The position numbers and the translations under genes were made by a program. Positions 9,225-17,617 of a stretch of 56,471 bases of DNA are shown here, in pieces; position 1 is the stretch's first letter, and each line of letters starts with the position of its first letter. The stretch spans positions 1 to 56,471 of the forward strand of contig JAKIVC010000020.1 in assembly GCA_021647245.1 (NCBI GenBank), given 5' to 3'. This stretch comes from Gammaproteobacteria bacterium. Lineage in GTDB: Bacteria > Pseudomonadota > Gammaproteobacteria > RBG-16-57-12. Under the pieces are notes generated by a model that saw only the letters and a list, made by a program, of their open reading frames with translations, searched no databases and was not told where the DNA came from.

Positions 9225-10421
9225 ATGGTGAAACCTCTTTTCAGGCTATGTGTGGTGTCGCTCTTCTGTGGGGCGCTGCTCTCTACCCCCGCCACCGCAT
9301 CAAGCGCGGCTGCGAATGATGTTGTTATGAAGGAGCACTCTTCATTGATGTACCAGCAACGTCACGCTTATGCCGTCATGCTGTTTGGGCTGATTGATCG
9401 CCACCTGCCAGCAGTTGTTGGCAGCGATACTCATCAAGAGGCGGAGCGTCTGCTCAATGTGGCTAGAATTTCACGTGATGAGGGTGATATTGAGCAGGCT
9501 ATGTTGCAGCTTAATGAGTCACTCTTGTTGCTGAAACAGCTTTCGAGCGAGCAGCCATTGCAGCTCCGCGAAAAAAGACGTTACCTTTCATTGAAAGAGG
9601 GAATCCCTCTCTTTACTACGGCATATCAACGCCATTATGACGAGCTTGCTCCGCAAGCCGCAGCAAACAGTCCGTATCGTTACAATCAGGAAGAGGTCGA
9701 TCTGTTGATGCATGAGGCCGAAGTGTATGTTCAGCAGGGGAGATTCGGTGAGGCATCCATCCTGATGAAAACCGCGCAGGAGCATATCGCTGTCGCGATA
9801 AAAAGCTTGCTGGATCACAAGCGGATAGGTGTTGTGGCCTATCCGGCGGTATCAGTAATCGAGTTGGGTCGACCACAGCATGAGATTGATCGGGAGCAGT
9901 ACCAGCAAGTTATCGTATCGATCAATGCCTTTAAAAAGGCTCATTTACGACAAAAAAGTGTAGACGCTCAACCTGTGATTGGCTTTGATAAAGAGCTAGT
10001 AGAGTGGTTGTTATCTGAGGCGGCAGCTTTAGCATCGAAACAGCGCTATGTGGCCGCGACCGAAATAGCTGAGCGTGTGCGTACGCTAATAACAGCGGCG
10101 CTGCGAGACACCCTGGATGGTCATGATATTGTCGTAAAGCTGGATATCAGCACACCGAAGCTTGAGTTTATTTATGAGCACCGCCGCTATTTAGGCTATG
10201 AAGAGCTGATTCCCATTGCCATTAGACAGATGCAGCCGGATGCTAAAACCCTGGCAGAGATTACTCAATATAGAGCGCAAGGCGGAGCGATGGCACAAAA
10301 AGCCTTGGATAAAAGTGCTGAGGGTGAGTACCCCGTTGCTATTCGTATGATTATGGATGCAACACGAGCCATGCAGAGGGCTCTGCATACTGCGGGTGTG
10401 CCCATTTATGATGCAAGATAG
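9225..10421 (+). CDS. exported helical-repeat protein, unknown function
   Basis: I use the ATG at 9225, which follows CAGAGG and gives a clean signal peptide (MVKPLFRLCVVSLFCGALLS...ATAS), instead of the longer frame from 9171. The mature protein of about 370 residues is almost all alpha-helical and has at least three TPR-like units of the form LL..A.....G.(I/F).A.., for example AERLLNVARISRDEGDIEQA, LLMHEAEVYVQQGRFGEASI and AALASKQRYVAATEIAERVR. There are no cysteines in the mature part that I noticed and no catalytic motif. It is probably a periplasmic scaffold. Its relation to the roadblock cluster, 490 bp downstream on the same strand, is unknown. Confidence 0.7.
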   Translation: MVKPLFRLCVVSLFCGALLSTPATASSAAANDVVMKEHSSLMYQQRHAYAVMLFGLIDRHLPAVVGSDTHQEAERLLNVARISRDEGDIEQAMLQLNESLLLLKQLSSEQPLQLREKRRYLSLKEGIPLFTTAYQRHYDELAPQAAANSPYRYNQEEVDLLMHEAEVYVQQGRFGEASILMKTAQEHIAVAIKSLLDHKRIGVVAYPAVSVIELGRPQHEIDREQYQQVIVSINAFKKAHLRQKSVDAQPVIGFDKELVEWLLSEAAALASKQRYVAATEIAERVRTLITAALRDTLDGHDIVVKLDISTPKLEFIYEHRRYLGYEELIPIAIRQMQPDAKTLAEITQYRAQGGAMAQKALDKSAEGEYPVAIRMIMDATRAMQRALHTAGVPIYDAR

Positions 10422-10911
10422 TCGGTTTTTTCTCAAGATATTGTGTGGCAACCCGAATGCCTGTGGGCTGTATCTGGTTTTTTATCCAATTTCGTATAAT
10501 AGCTAGGTTTTTATGGCGGTTATTTCGTCAGGAAATTGACAGGCAGGCAGGGCAATAGAGTGTGGACGTTATTTTTAGGTTGCACTTATTGGGTGCGGGC
10601 GTTGCAACTTGATTGAAGCAATGGGAGGTTAATCGGCCGTTTTGATATCTATTACCACATTTTTGTCATCTTCATGGCGTATGATCCGAGCCGGTGTTGA
10701 ACCGATGATGTGTTGATACAAGGCAGTTTGTTTTTTTATTTTCCATTATCTATCGGCTTGGAGCAAATATTGCTTCATGATTCATGTGTAAAGTATTTTT
10801 TAGTGGAATCAGGGAGGATGGCTAGGTTGCTTGGTATACGATGAATTGACACTGAATTTGATATTTTTTGGTTAGGCCCTAACAGGGAGGTAGGTCTATG
10901 CTGCTTTCCTG
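10422..10911 (+). promoter_or_regulatory. 490-bp gap: likely promoter region of the roadblock cluster
   Basis: No gene is evident. TATAAT occurs at 10495–10500 without a good −35, and TTGACA occurs at 10846–10851 with only a poor −10 (TGGTTA) 17 bases on. GTTAGGCCCTAAC at 10871–10883 is a perfect palindrome around one base, right before AGGGAGG. That Shine–Dalgarno sequence serves a 10-codon frame at 10898–10930 (MLLSCWLTIE), which ends within the start region of the next gene and may be a leader peptide or a decoy. All promoter calls here are weak. Confidence 0.35.
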
Positions 10912-12573
10912 TTGGCTGACAATCGAGTAAATAAAACTATGCTGCTAACAGTTGCTGCGCTTGGGTTATGTGAAAAAGAACAAGGGGCGCTGCGTGCCGC
11001 ACTTGATGTTGCCGCTGGCCTGGAGATTGGTCGCTGGCAGTTAGCTCATCATTCACAGCCTGCGTCGGTTATTTTTGTTAATGTCGATACACCGGTCGCG
11101 AATGAGTGGATTAATGAAATAGTGGCGATAGACTCTTCGGCTATTTTCATCCAATGTTCAAGCGAAGAGTTGAAGGACTCTTCAGTTTGCTACCACACCA
11201 CCCTGCCTCTCAGTTATCGGGCGGTGGTCACTTTGCTTCAAGGGTTTGAAGGCCAGCTTCACTTGGTTAAACGTCCAGATGGAGCGTCTCCGATCACGGT
11301 CGAAGCGTTGGCTGCTATCGCGCGACGCATTCCGTATGAAAAGCCTGCTGTATTGGATATGTCGCAAGATGAACCGGTTGCGCAAGTAAAAGTTGATTCA
11401 ATGGTTGAGGAGCTGGAGGGTGGCTTGGTCGATCCCCCTGTGCTCGATGATGTTTATATCGCAGATGAGTCAGCGGTGTTGCCTGAAAAGGACTCGACTG
11501 AAACACTCGTGGTTGAAGCCGTTGAAGCCGTTGAAGCCGTTGAAGCTGTTGAAGCTGTTGAAGCTGTTGAAGCTGTTGAAGCCGTTGAAGCTGTTGAAGC
11601 CGTGGAAACAGTTGAAACAGTTGAAACAGTTGAAACAGTTGAAACAGTTGAAACAGTTGAAAATACCGATGTTTTAGAGCCTGAAGAGCTTCTCACCCCT
11701 TCCACTGAAAGGCCCTCTTTTCATCGCCCCCCTCTTCGTCAGCATACTTACCTGCCTCGCGGCGGCCTGTTTGATGAGCAGCAAAAGCCTCGGCGTGAGA
11801 AGCCCGCGATGGAGATGATGCAGATGCTTAACCGCCCTGCCATGCGCTTCTATCAATATACTCGACTCCTCGGGCTGTTGCATTCAATTGTTGATAAAAA
11901 TCAGTCTGTTGTGGTTACTCATTTGAGGCTTCCCGCACTGGTTATTTCGCCGGAGAGGGGGGTGTTCGGTTCCATTGATCCTTTGGATCGAGAGGTGGAG
12001 CTATTTTCCATGGCGGCTTATAAGTTTAAGGTACAAGAGGTTTCATCGGCTGATCTTGATGATGTGATGGCCGGTTGTATTGTTCAGCCATTATGGGCAC
12101 TGTTTTACACGGCGGCACTCTTTGGCTCTGAAGGGCGCTTAATGGAGGCTCTGGCACCAAATGATCTGCTTCATTTGAAGCGTATGCCGGACTTTAAACG
12201 GGTGCCCCACTGCATGGAGCACATGAAGCTTGCAAAGTATCTGGTTTCACACAACATCGATATTATTGGTTTGGCTCAAATGACCTCTGTGCCACTACCG
12301 ATGGTGATCAATTTTTGTAACGCATGTGAAGAGGCTGAGCTGATAAAGCGACGCTCTGCTCTGCGAAAAGTACCTGAAAAAGCGCTGGCTAGTCGGCCTA
12401 AAAAAGGGGTTGTGACCGCTTTTCCCTCACCCGCACATCATAAAAAAACCAAGTTTAAACATAAAGTGGGTACTTCATTTTGTCTGGAGCGAGATGGCGA
12501 CAGCTTAAGAACTGTGGATGATAGTCGTTATAAACAAACAACAGAACCAAGTAACAACAACGGGGATGCATAA
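10912..12573 (+). CDS. large acidic protein with 17 Val-Glu-x repeats and a C-terminal helical domain
   Basis: The frame opens with TTG at 10912; the in-frame ATG at 10939 (MLLTVAALGL) is an equally good start and neither has a clear ribosome site. Residues 10–130 form an alpha/beta domain (LLTVAALGLCE..., VIFVNVDTP, AIFIQCSS) reminiscent of a receiver or Rossmann-like fold without visible catalytic residues. Residues 201–251 are 17 tandem triplets: ten VEA, six VET and one VEN. A PPLRQHTYLPRGG linker leads to a conserved-looking C-terminal half (MQMLNRPAMRFYQYTRLLGL...), ending in a winged-helix-like DIIGLAQMTSVPLPMVINFC. Its stop overlaps the start of the roadblock gene (TAATG). Function unknown; probably the scaffold or effector of the block. 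Confidence 0.7.
   Translation: MADNRVNKTMLLTVAALGLCEKEQGALRAALDVAAGLEIGRWQLAHHSQPASVIFVNVDTPVANEWINEIVAIDSSAIFIQCSSEELKDSSVCYHTTLPLSYRAVVTLLQGFEGQLHLVKRPDGASPITVEALAAIARRIPYEKPAVLDMSQDEPVAQVKVDSMVEELEGGLVDPPVLDDVYIADESAVLPEKDSTETLVVEAVEAVEAVEAVEAVEAVEAVEAVEAVEAVETVETVETVETVETVETVENTDVLEPEELLTPSTERPSFHRPPLRQHTYLPRGGLFDEQQKPRREKPAMEMMQMLNRPAMRFYQYTRLLGLLHSIVDKNQSVVVTHLRLPALVISPERGVFGSIDPLDREVELFSMAAYKFKVQEVSSADLDDVMAGCIVQPLWALFYTAALFGSEGRLMEALAPNDLLHLKRMPDFKRVPHCMEHMKLAKYLVSHNIDIIGLAQMTSVPLPMVINFCNACEEAELIKRRSALRKVPEKALASRPKKGVVTAFPSPAHHKKTKFKHKVGTSFCLERDGDSLRTVDDSRYKQTTEPSNNNGDA
11512..11664 (+). repeat. 17 tandem 9-bp units (GTTGAAGCY / GTTGAAACA)
   Basis: Seventeen in-frame nonamers encode Val-Glu-Ala (ten), Val-Glu-Thr (six) and a final Val-Glu-Asn. 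The DNA units are nearly identical within each block (GCC/GCT third codon first, then ACA), which implies recent expansion by slippage. As the unit is three codons, copy changes keep the reading frame and would only alter linker length. Confidence 0.95.
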
Positions 12574-12938
12574 TGAGTAAGCAAGATGAGCTAAATAAAA
12601 TAACCAAAGAGCTGCGGATGAATGTACCGGATATCTCAGGCGTGATGATTGCCAGTGATGAGGGTCTCTCAATCGCCACTGACTTTGCTGAAGAGGATGC
12701 CGTGCGCGTGGCTGCTGTGAGTGCGGCCGCATCGGGCTTGGGGAACAGGATTTCACAAAATGCCACTTTGGGTGAGCCAGAAGAGGTGATGGTAAAAGGG
12801 CGTGATGGCCTTCTGCTTATCTATCTTGCAGGAGATAACAGTGTTTTGGCAGTGCGTGCGCCATCACGAGGTAACCTAGGGCTTGTTCGGCTTGAGGCTA
12901 GCTCGGCGGCACAGGAAGTACGTAAGGTTTTGGGCTAA
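12573..12938 (+). CDS. roadblock/LC7-domain protein (MglB-like)
   Basis: The 121-residue product is one roadblock/LC7 domain: an N-terminal helix (LNKITKELRMNVPDISGVMI), a beta-hairpin (ASDEGLSIATDF), a long helix rich in Ala (AAVSAAASGLGNRI), then strands (EVMVKGRDGLLLIYLAGDNS) and a final helix. In bacteria such proteins dimerise and often control Ras-like GTPases of the MglA type, but no GTPase gene lies in this window. Translation is coupled to the preceding gene by a TAATG overlap. The next gene follows 30 bp later. Confidence 0.85.
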   Translation: MSKQDELNKITKELRMNVPDISGVMIASDEGLSIATDFAEEDAVRVAAVSAAASGLGNRISQNATLGEPEEVMVKGRDGLLLIYLAGDNSVLAVRAPSRGNLGLVRLEASSAAQEVRKVLG

Positions 12939-12968
12939 TCACAACAAAAGTGACGGGACAATATAATC

Positions 12969-13541
12969 ATGACAAATGAAATTATCGAGCAGATACCCGA
13001 GTGCGTTCGTTTTAATGATGAGGATGCTCAAGCATTAATTCGCAATAAGGATGTGCTGCTGACACTTGAGGATGGCCTTGTGGATGGGTTTTATAACGCA
13101 GTCTACTCTTACAGTGTGACGCGTGCAGTTTTTACTGATAATGAGCGAGCAGCTCGCGAGCAGACCTTGAGAGACTGGTATAGGCGCACTTTGAATGGCC
13201 CTTTTGATGATGCATACTGGCAGTGGCAGACATTTGTTGGCTTGGTGCATATTAAGCGTAAAGTGAATAATGCGATGGTCTCCGGTATGTGGGGTTGGAT
13301 TTTGACCTACCTCAGTTCAAATGCACTTGAGCATTTGGGTGAGAATGAAGCAAAAGCGGTGATTAAGGCGCTGCATTCGTTACAGGCTGCTGTTATGGCT
13401 TTAATATCAGAAAGCTACCAACGTAATATGTTTGTCGCTGTGGATAAAGCATCCGGTATCAAAGAGGCGTTGTTAATGCGCTTGGTTAATATCGAGATTG
13501 ATGGCATGTTGGACGATGCCCGTTCAAACGGTACCGGATAA
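12969..13541 (+). CDS. protoglobin / globin-sensor family protein
   Basis: The 190-residue protein fits a stand-alone protoglobin domain: helices around YRRTLNGPFDDAYWQ and then FVGLVHIKRKVNNAMVSGMW, where His94 in GLVHIK occupies the proximal haem-ligand position of globin-coupled sensors and protoglobins. There is no attached kinase, cyclase or methyl-accepting domain, so any oxygen or redox signal must pass to a partner. Its place between two roadblock-type genes suggests that partner is in the same block. Haem binding is inferred from the His and the family pattern. Confidence 0.75.
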   Translation: MTNEIIEQIPECVRFNDEDAQALIRNKDVLLTLEDGLVDGFYNAVYSYSVTRAVFTDNERAAREQTLRDWYRRTLNGPFDDAYWQWQTFVGLVHIKRKVNNAMVSGMWGWILTYLSSNALEHLGENEAKAVIKALHSLQAAVMALISESYQRNMFVAVDKASGIKEALLMRLVNIEIDGMLDDARSNGTG

Positions 13542-13550
13542 CTGATTTGT

Positions 13551-14285
13551 ATGGAGTATTATCAGTTAGTAACACAATCGGCGAAAGGAGCAGCGTTAGC
13601 CGTTAATGGTCTTTCGGGTGGAGAGGCGAGCTTGCTACCTGATAGTAAGGGGCTTCACCCAAAACTCTCTGCAGCAGTATCCAATGATGCATATGCTGAG
13701 CACCTACAGCGACGCATTGAGCGTAACCCACGAGACCTTCGTTCACATACACAGCGTGTTTTGATGCGATTTTCTCGAGGGGATGCTTTTGCAATATTCA
13801 GTGCACTGGCTGATCTTTTCATTGTGCTGGGTGATCGGGGCTATGACCTTCGGCATTCGCTACTCACTCATGTGTCGGAAAAGCTTCAGGCAGATCAGTT
13901 ACAGTTTTTGATGCAACGATTACAAACCGGCTTGCGTGCAGATGAGCAGCTGCCGGATGGTAGTTACTCTCGGTTATCACAAGGTGGGGTTGAAAATTAC
14001 CCCTTGGTCTCTCAGGCGGGCATTGCTTGTCAGCAGGGTGACGGTGTCGTGCTGGTTCAGCACTACATCGATGCAGGCAATATTGAGCAGGCATGTGGTC
14101 TGTTAGAGCAGCGTGTTGATGCGGACCCGGGTGATCAGAGTGCATGCGAAAAACTATTGGCACTCTATCGTGAGCATCAACTGGTCAATGCCTTTCAGGC
14201 TAGTTATTATCGCTTTTCAGGGCGCTCATTGGCGGTTCCAACGTCTTGGCAGGCGCTTGATGAGTATTTTAAAAACAGATCTTAA
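13551..14285 (+). CDS. TPR-like protein, FimV C-terminus-like
   Basis: The 244-residue soluble protein begins 10 bases after the protoglobin stop. Residues 55–105 include NPRDLRSHTQRVLMRFSRGD, and the C-terminal half has two helical hairpins (VQHYIDAGNIEQACGLLEQR and ACEKLLALYREHQLVNAF) like the TPR units of FimV-type proteins. FimV and relatives organise polar machinery such as type IV pili; that link is inference from a loose pattern. No signal peptide or membrane segment is visible, so a cytoplasmic role is expected. Confidence 0.6.
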   Translation: MEYYQLVTQSAKGAALAVNGLSGGEASLLPDSKGLHPKLSAAVSNDAYAEHLQRRIERNPRDLRSHTQRVLMRFSRGDAFAIFSALADLFIVLGDRGYDLRHSLLTHVSEKLQADQLQFLMQRLQTGLRADEQLPDGSYSRLSQGGVENYPLVSQAGIACQQGDGVVLVQHYIDAGNIEQACGLLEQRVDADPGDQSACEKLLALYREHQLVNAFQASYYRFSGRSLAVPTSWQALDEYFKNRS

Positions 14286-14303
14286 TATTACAAGGAAGCA
14301 CAT

Positions 14304-14954
14304 TTGTCTGATTATCAATTGGCGGATGACCTCTATTTATACCCTACGCCGGCCGGTGCTTTTCATGCCGTCTCCAGTGCAGAAGATGATCATACCCGTG
14401 ACCTTTTACGTCACATTCTAAGTTTCCAATCCTGCCCAAAGGCGGAGATAAACAAACTCTGTGAATGGTTGCGGGTGGATGATGAGCAGCAGGCGCTCGC
14501 CCTATTGCATCAGGCACAAACCATGTCATGGGTTCATGGCCTCAAGGAAGCGAAGGAGATACATGATGCGGGCATTGGGCAGGAGATGGCGGCACTCATT
14601 CCGCAGCTTTCATCAATAGGTAAAGGGTTGCTAGTGGATGATAATGGCTTCTCATTGGCACGCAGCGGGGTCGACGATCCCACCGCAGAGGCGTTGTCAG
14701 CATTGACGGCTGACCTGTTATCTGTGCAGGATCGTCATGCAAAAAGGATGGAGAAATGCTTGGGTGTCACCACTCAGGCATGGGGCGCTATTGATGCCTT
14801 TGGTGCCAGTCGCATTGGTGTTTGGCCGCTTTATGTTGGGGATTATCGCTTTTCACTGGTGCTGCTGGGTGTGCCACAACTGAATCGCCAAGAGTTTGTT
14901 GCCCTGGTCTGGAGCTTAATGAAACGCTATGGCGGGGAGAGTAAAGAGCGTTAG
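14304..14954 (+). CDS. second, divergent roadblock-like protein
   Basis: The gene starts at TTG 14304 behind AAGGAAG. The 216-residue product has an N-terminal part with a winged-helix feel (ILSFQSCPKAEINKLCEWLR... LLHQAQTMSWVHGL) and a C-terminal part (residues 95–210) that follows the roadblock order: SIGKGLLVDDNGFSLARSGV hairpin, an Ala/Leu-rich helix (AEALSALTADLLSVQ), strands (RIGVWPLYVGDYRFSLVLLG) and a last helix. It is the last gene of the block, ended by the hairpin at 14993–15027. The roadblock call is structural reading, less certain than for the 12573 gene. Confidence 0.6.
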   Translation: MSDYQLADDLYLYPTPAGAFHAVSSAEDDHTRDLLRHILSFQSCPKAEINKLCEWLRVDDEQQALALLHQAQTMSWVHGLKEAKEIHDAGIGQEMAALIPQLSSIGKGLLVDDNGFSLARSGVDDPTAEALSALTADLLSVQDRHAKRMEKCLGVTTQAWGAIDAFGASRIGVWPLYVGDYRFSLVLLGVPQLNRQEFVALVWSLMKRYGGESKER

Positions 14955-14992
14955 CTGCTGGGATAGTGTCATGGATTGCGTATACATTGACT

Positions 14993-15027
14993 AAAAAGCC
15001 CCTGCCAATAAATGGCAGGGGCTTTTT
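14993..15027. terminator. bidirectional intrinsic terminator
   Basis: AAAAAGCCCCTGCCA and TGGCAGGGGCTTTTT are exact inverted repeats (15 bases each) around the loop ATAAA. The A-run and T-run on the two sides let it end transcription from both directions: the roadblock cluster from the left and the cytochrome gene from the right. Confidence 0.95.
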
Positions 15028-15043
15028 TGTGAGAAAGAAGTGG

Positions 15044-15643
15044 CTACTGGCTGGAGAGGTACTCGGCCACGGCATCGATACTCTCTTCTGAAACGGAGGG
15101 TAAAATAAGGTTCATCATGTAACCTTCATTGCTGGTGCGTTTACTGGTTCGGAAATCATACAGCGCCTTCACAATATAGCGTTTGCTCTGCCCTACAACC
15201 ATGGGTGATGTGGCACCTTCGGTAGGTGCCTCTCCCATGCCGTCACTGCCGTGACACATGCTACAATTATAAGAACTAAAATAGACTTTTTTGCCTGCTT
15301 CAATCAGCGATTTATTGGAGCTTCTGTAGCGTGCCCGGGGTAGAGAGCCGTAATAGGCGGCAACATTTTCGATATCCTGTGGGTTGTTAAGTAAATTAGC
15401 GAGACCATGCATCAGGCTGTCTCCTTGTCGAGCATCACGAAATGAATTGACTCGCTTGACAATGTAGTCAGGGAGCTGCCCTGCCAGATTAGGGACTTCA
15501 GCACTGGGGCTGATGCCATTGTTACCATGACACGAGGTGCAGTTGGCAGAGAAGGCCTCGCCTGCTGCGATATCAGCAGCATTGGTCTGGCCGGCAATCA
15601 ATAGGGCAACTGCAATTGTAAGCCACTGTTTTTTTATAAGCAT
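15044..15643 (-). CDS. dihaem cytochrome c (c4 type)
   Basis: The chosen start at 15643 follows AGAGAGA and gives a signal peptide (MLIKKQWLTIAVALLIAG). The 199-residue protein has two haem c sites, CTSCH at 35–39 and CSMCH at 127–131, each opening a c-type domain of about 85 residues, and candidate Met ligands in MHGL and MMNL. This two-domain layout is that of cytochrome c4, a periplasmic electron carrier that feeds terminal oxidases. A longer frame to 15673 adds a charged stretch that would spoil the signal peptide. Confidence 0.88.
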   Translation of the reverse strand: MLIKKQWLTIAVALLIAGQTNAADIAAGEAFSANCTSCHGNNGISPSAEVPNLAGQLPDYIVKRVNSFRDARQGDSLMHGLANLLNNPQDIENVAAYYGSLPRARYRSSNKSLIEAGKKVYFSSYNCSMCHGSDGMGEAPTEGATSPMVVGQSKRYIVKALYDFRTSKRTSNEGYMMNLILPSVSEESIDAVAEYLSSQ

Positions 15644-15949
15644 GGTCTCTCTCTTTTCATATTCATAATACACAATAAGTTCAGGGTAATGCTATTTTAT
15701 GGCGTGGCTAGCTTGCCAACACTCCGCCACTTATCACTTAGCCCGAACAATTTGTAAATTATACACAATTTCACTTGCCCGTTGCTGCCATGAGGGAATA
15801 TTTCCTCCATCATCACTGATGCAGGGCTTTTGGGTCATTGTTCTGTGAAACCAGTCTCCTGAGCGATCTTGGTACAAGTTGATGGGATATTCGGGCTGGT
15901 TGCAAGGCTATTTAAGTGTTTTTGTGAGTTCAGCCGCCAAAATCAGGAC

Positions 15950-16747
15950 TCAATGGTGGTGGTTCATTTCAGGTGCGGCATCGACCGGGTGCTGGTCACC
16001 ATGATGCGGGTGAGGATGTTCTACAGGTTGAGGCATCACATGCTCAGCATGCGGCTGCGAGGTGTTGCTCGTTGCATGGTTATGGTCACCGTGAAGTAGA
16101 TTGCGGCTGGCGGTGAAGATAGCCAGAATGATCAGCGCAACCGCGGCCACTTTTAAGAGTGTGCCGCGTAGTTGTGGTGTAAGGGTGCGCATTAAATAGG
16201 GCGTGAACAGCATGGCGGGGATTGTACCGGCCCCGAATGCCAGCATGACCAGTGCGCCTTCGAGTGGTGAGTTGGCTGTTAGGCTAAGTGCTAAGCCGGC
16301 ATAGACGAGGCCGCAAGGTAGCAAACCGTTGAGCATGCCCACCATTAGCCAGGGGGGAAGCTTGTCCTGTTCGTTCGCCTGTTTGCTCCAGCGGCTGAGG
16401 CCAGTTACTCGCATTATTGTGCCGGTGAAGCGGCTGAGTGGGTCAGGCATCCAGCCACCCAGGTTTAAGGCAAACAGCACCATGATTGCAGCGGCAAAAT
16501 AGCCTAGCCAAACCTGAGTGGATTGCAGATTATTTTCACCGTGCAGGTTGATGCCAATGGCTGCAATCATCGCACCCAATAGCATATAGCTGCTAACGCG
16601 TGCCAGCTGATAGCTAATAAGACCGGGCCACCACACTTTTTCACGACTCATCGTGATAGCGGTTACCAGGCCACCGCACATGCCAATGCAGTGAAGGCTG
16701 CCTAGCAAGCCAATAGTGAAGGCGCTTACCAGCAGTACTTCCATCAA
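15950..16747 (-). CDS. DsbD_2/TauE-like membrane protein with GMCGG motif and His-rich tail
   Basis: The 265-residue protein has six or so membrane helices. Helix 1 ends with SLHCIGMCGG (residues 17–26), the hallmark of the small 'urease accessory/sulfite exporter-like' family related to DsbD. A paired LPCGLVYAG motif is at about 143–151. The last 45 residues are unusual: 14 or so His among Pro and Asp (for example VEHPHPHHGDQHPVD, ending in NHHH), which suggests metal binding or sensing at the membrane face. Relatives occur near cytochrome oxidase maturation genes and have been linked to metal handling. The transported species is unknown. The start overlaps the stop of the upstream gene by four bases. 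Confidence 0.8.
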   Translation of the reverse strand: MMEVLLVSAFTIGLLGSLHCIGMCGGLVTAITMSREKVWWPGLISYQLARVSSYMLLGAMIAAIGINLHGENNLQSTQVWLGYFAAAIMVLFALNLGGWMPDPLSRFTGTIMRVTGLSRWSKQANEQDKLPPWLMVGMLNGLLPCGLVYAGLALSLTANSPLEGALVMLAFGAGTIPAMLFTPYLMRTLTPQLRGTLLKVAAVALIILAIFTASRNLLHGDHNHATSNTSQPHAEHVMPQPVEHPHPHHGDQHPVDAAPEMNHHH

Positions 16748-17487
16748 AGTGCCTCGTTGTTAAGTTTTTGTGGGTGAGTGTTGTCGCTCACCAGATCTTT
16801 TTCATCGATATCTAGAGAGTCTAATACCAGGGAAAATTTTCCGGGCTCTACAAACTGCAACAGTGCTTCGCCGCTTCGATCAAGAATGACATCCAGTCCT
16901 ATCTTGGGGTAGAGGAAGTGAACAATCTCCCCGCGCACATGAACCAGCGCCGGCTCACCGAATTTATTGCTGATATCTTCCGGCCCCAGACTGACGCGTG
17001 GAATTGAGGTCAAGGTAATTACCGGCATGGTGTTAACCATCGACTGCTGTTTATCGTCAATTTCCAGTTTGATATTGCCAGAGGGAAACGCGATGGGGCC
17101 GTGGGCCTTGTAGCGAATCTGCTCTAGCTGTGGTTCTGTGGAGTAGAGCCCGAGCAACATTTTGCTGTTATCCGGCATGCTGGGGAAGAAGGCCTCAACA
17201 TTGTGTTCGGGGACTAGGTCATTGCCTTGTTCATCTTTTTCCGGAGGCATGATGAAAAGAGCCCGCTTAGCGCGACTTCCTAATATTATTTCTGCCTCAC
17301 TCAAGGTTGTTTTCCCCAAGACAATGCCAAATACAGTCATTTCGCCCTGCTCACTCTCACCGATGATGGCCGCTTGGGTTATCTCTTGTTTATCGCCGCC
17401 AGAGGGCCACAGGGTGTAGACGACGAGTATGGCAAGGGCGAGATATAATATTTTTATTTTAGTGCTCATAGCGTGGGTATCTTTCAT
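16744..17487 (-). CDS. membrane-anchored periplasmic protein, unknown
   Basis: The product (247 aa from 17487; an alternative ATG at 17469 gives MSTKIKILYL) has one N-terminal membrane helix (ILYLALAILVVYTLW) and a soluble beta-rich domain. The sequence FGIVLGKTTLSEAEIILGSR around residue 55 and VSLGPEDISNKFGEPALVHV near 175 look like paired SmpA/BamE-like or PDZ-like recurring modules, but no family is clear. It precedes and overlaps the GMCGG membrane-protein gene by four bases (ATGA), so the two probably work together. Confidence 0.6.
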   Translation of the reverse strand: MKDTHAMSTKIKILYLALAILVVYTLWPSGGDKQEITQAAIIGESEQGEMTVFGIVLGKTTLSEAEIILGSRAKRALFIMPPEKDEQGNDLVPEHNVEAFFPSMPDNSKMLLGLYSTEPQLEQIRYKAHGPIAFPSGNIKLEIDDKQQSMVNTMPVITLTSIPRVSLGPEDISNKFGEPALVHVRGEIVHFLYPKIGLDVILDRSGEALLQFVEPGKFSLVLDSLDIDEKDLVSDNTHPQKLNNEAL

Positions 17488-17617
17488 CTAGCTGATAATT
17501 TGCGCTATTGTACATTAAGAGCGCGCCGAATAAGAGATGATTATTTTACGCTGAAATGAAATTCAGTCAGGCCTTATTCAGGAGCGCTTTAAGCCCAAAC
17601 ATCATCAGGAACTTATT

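Noticed and set aside
11454-11705. Long minus-strand frame of Ser/Thr/Val repeats (VSTVST...)
   Set aside because: It is only the reverse reading of the 9-bp repeats inside the plus-strand gene and has no ribosome site.
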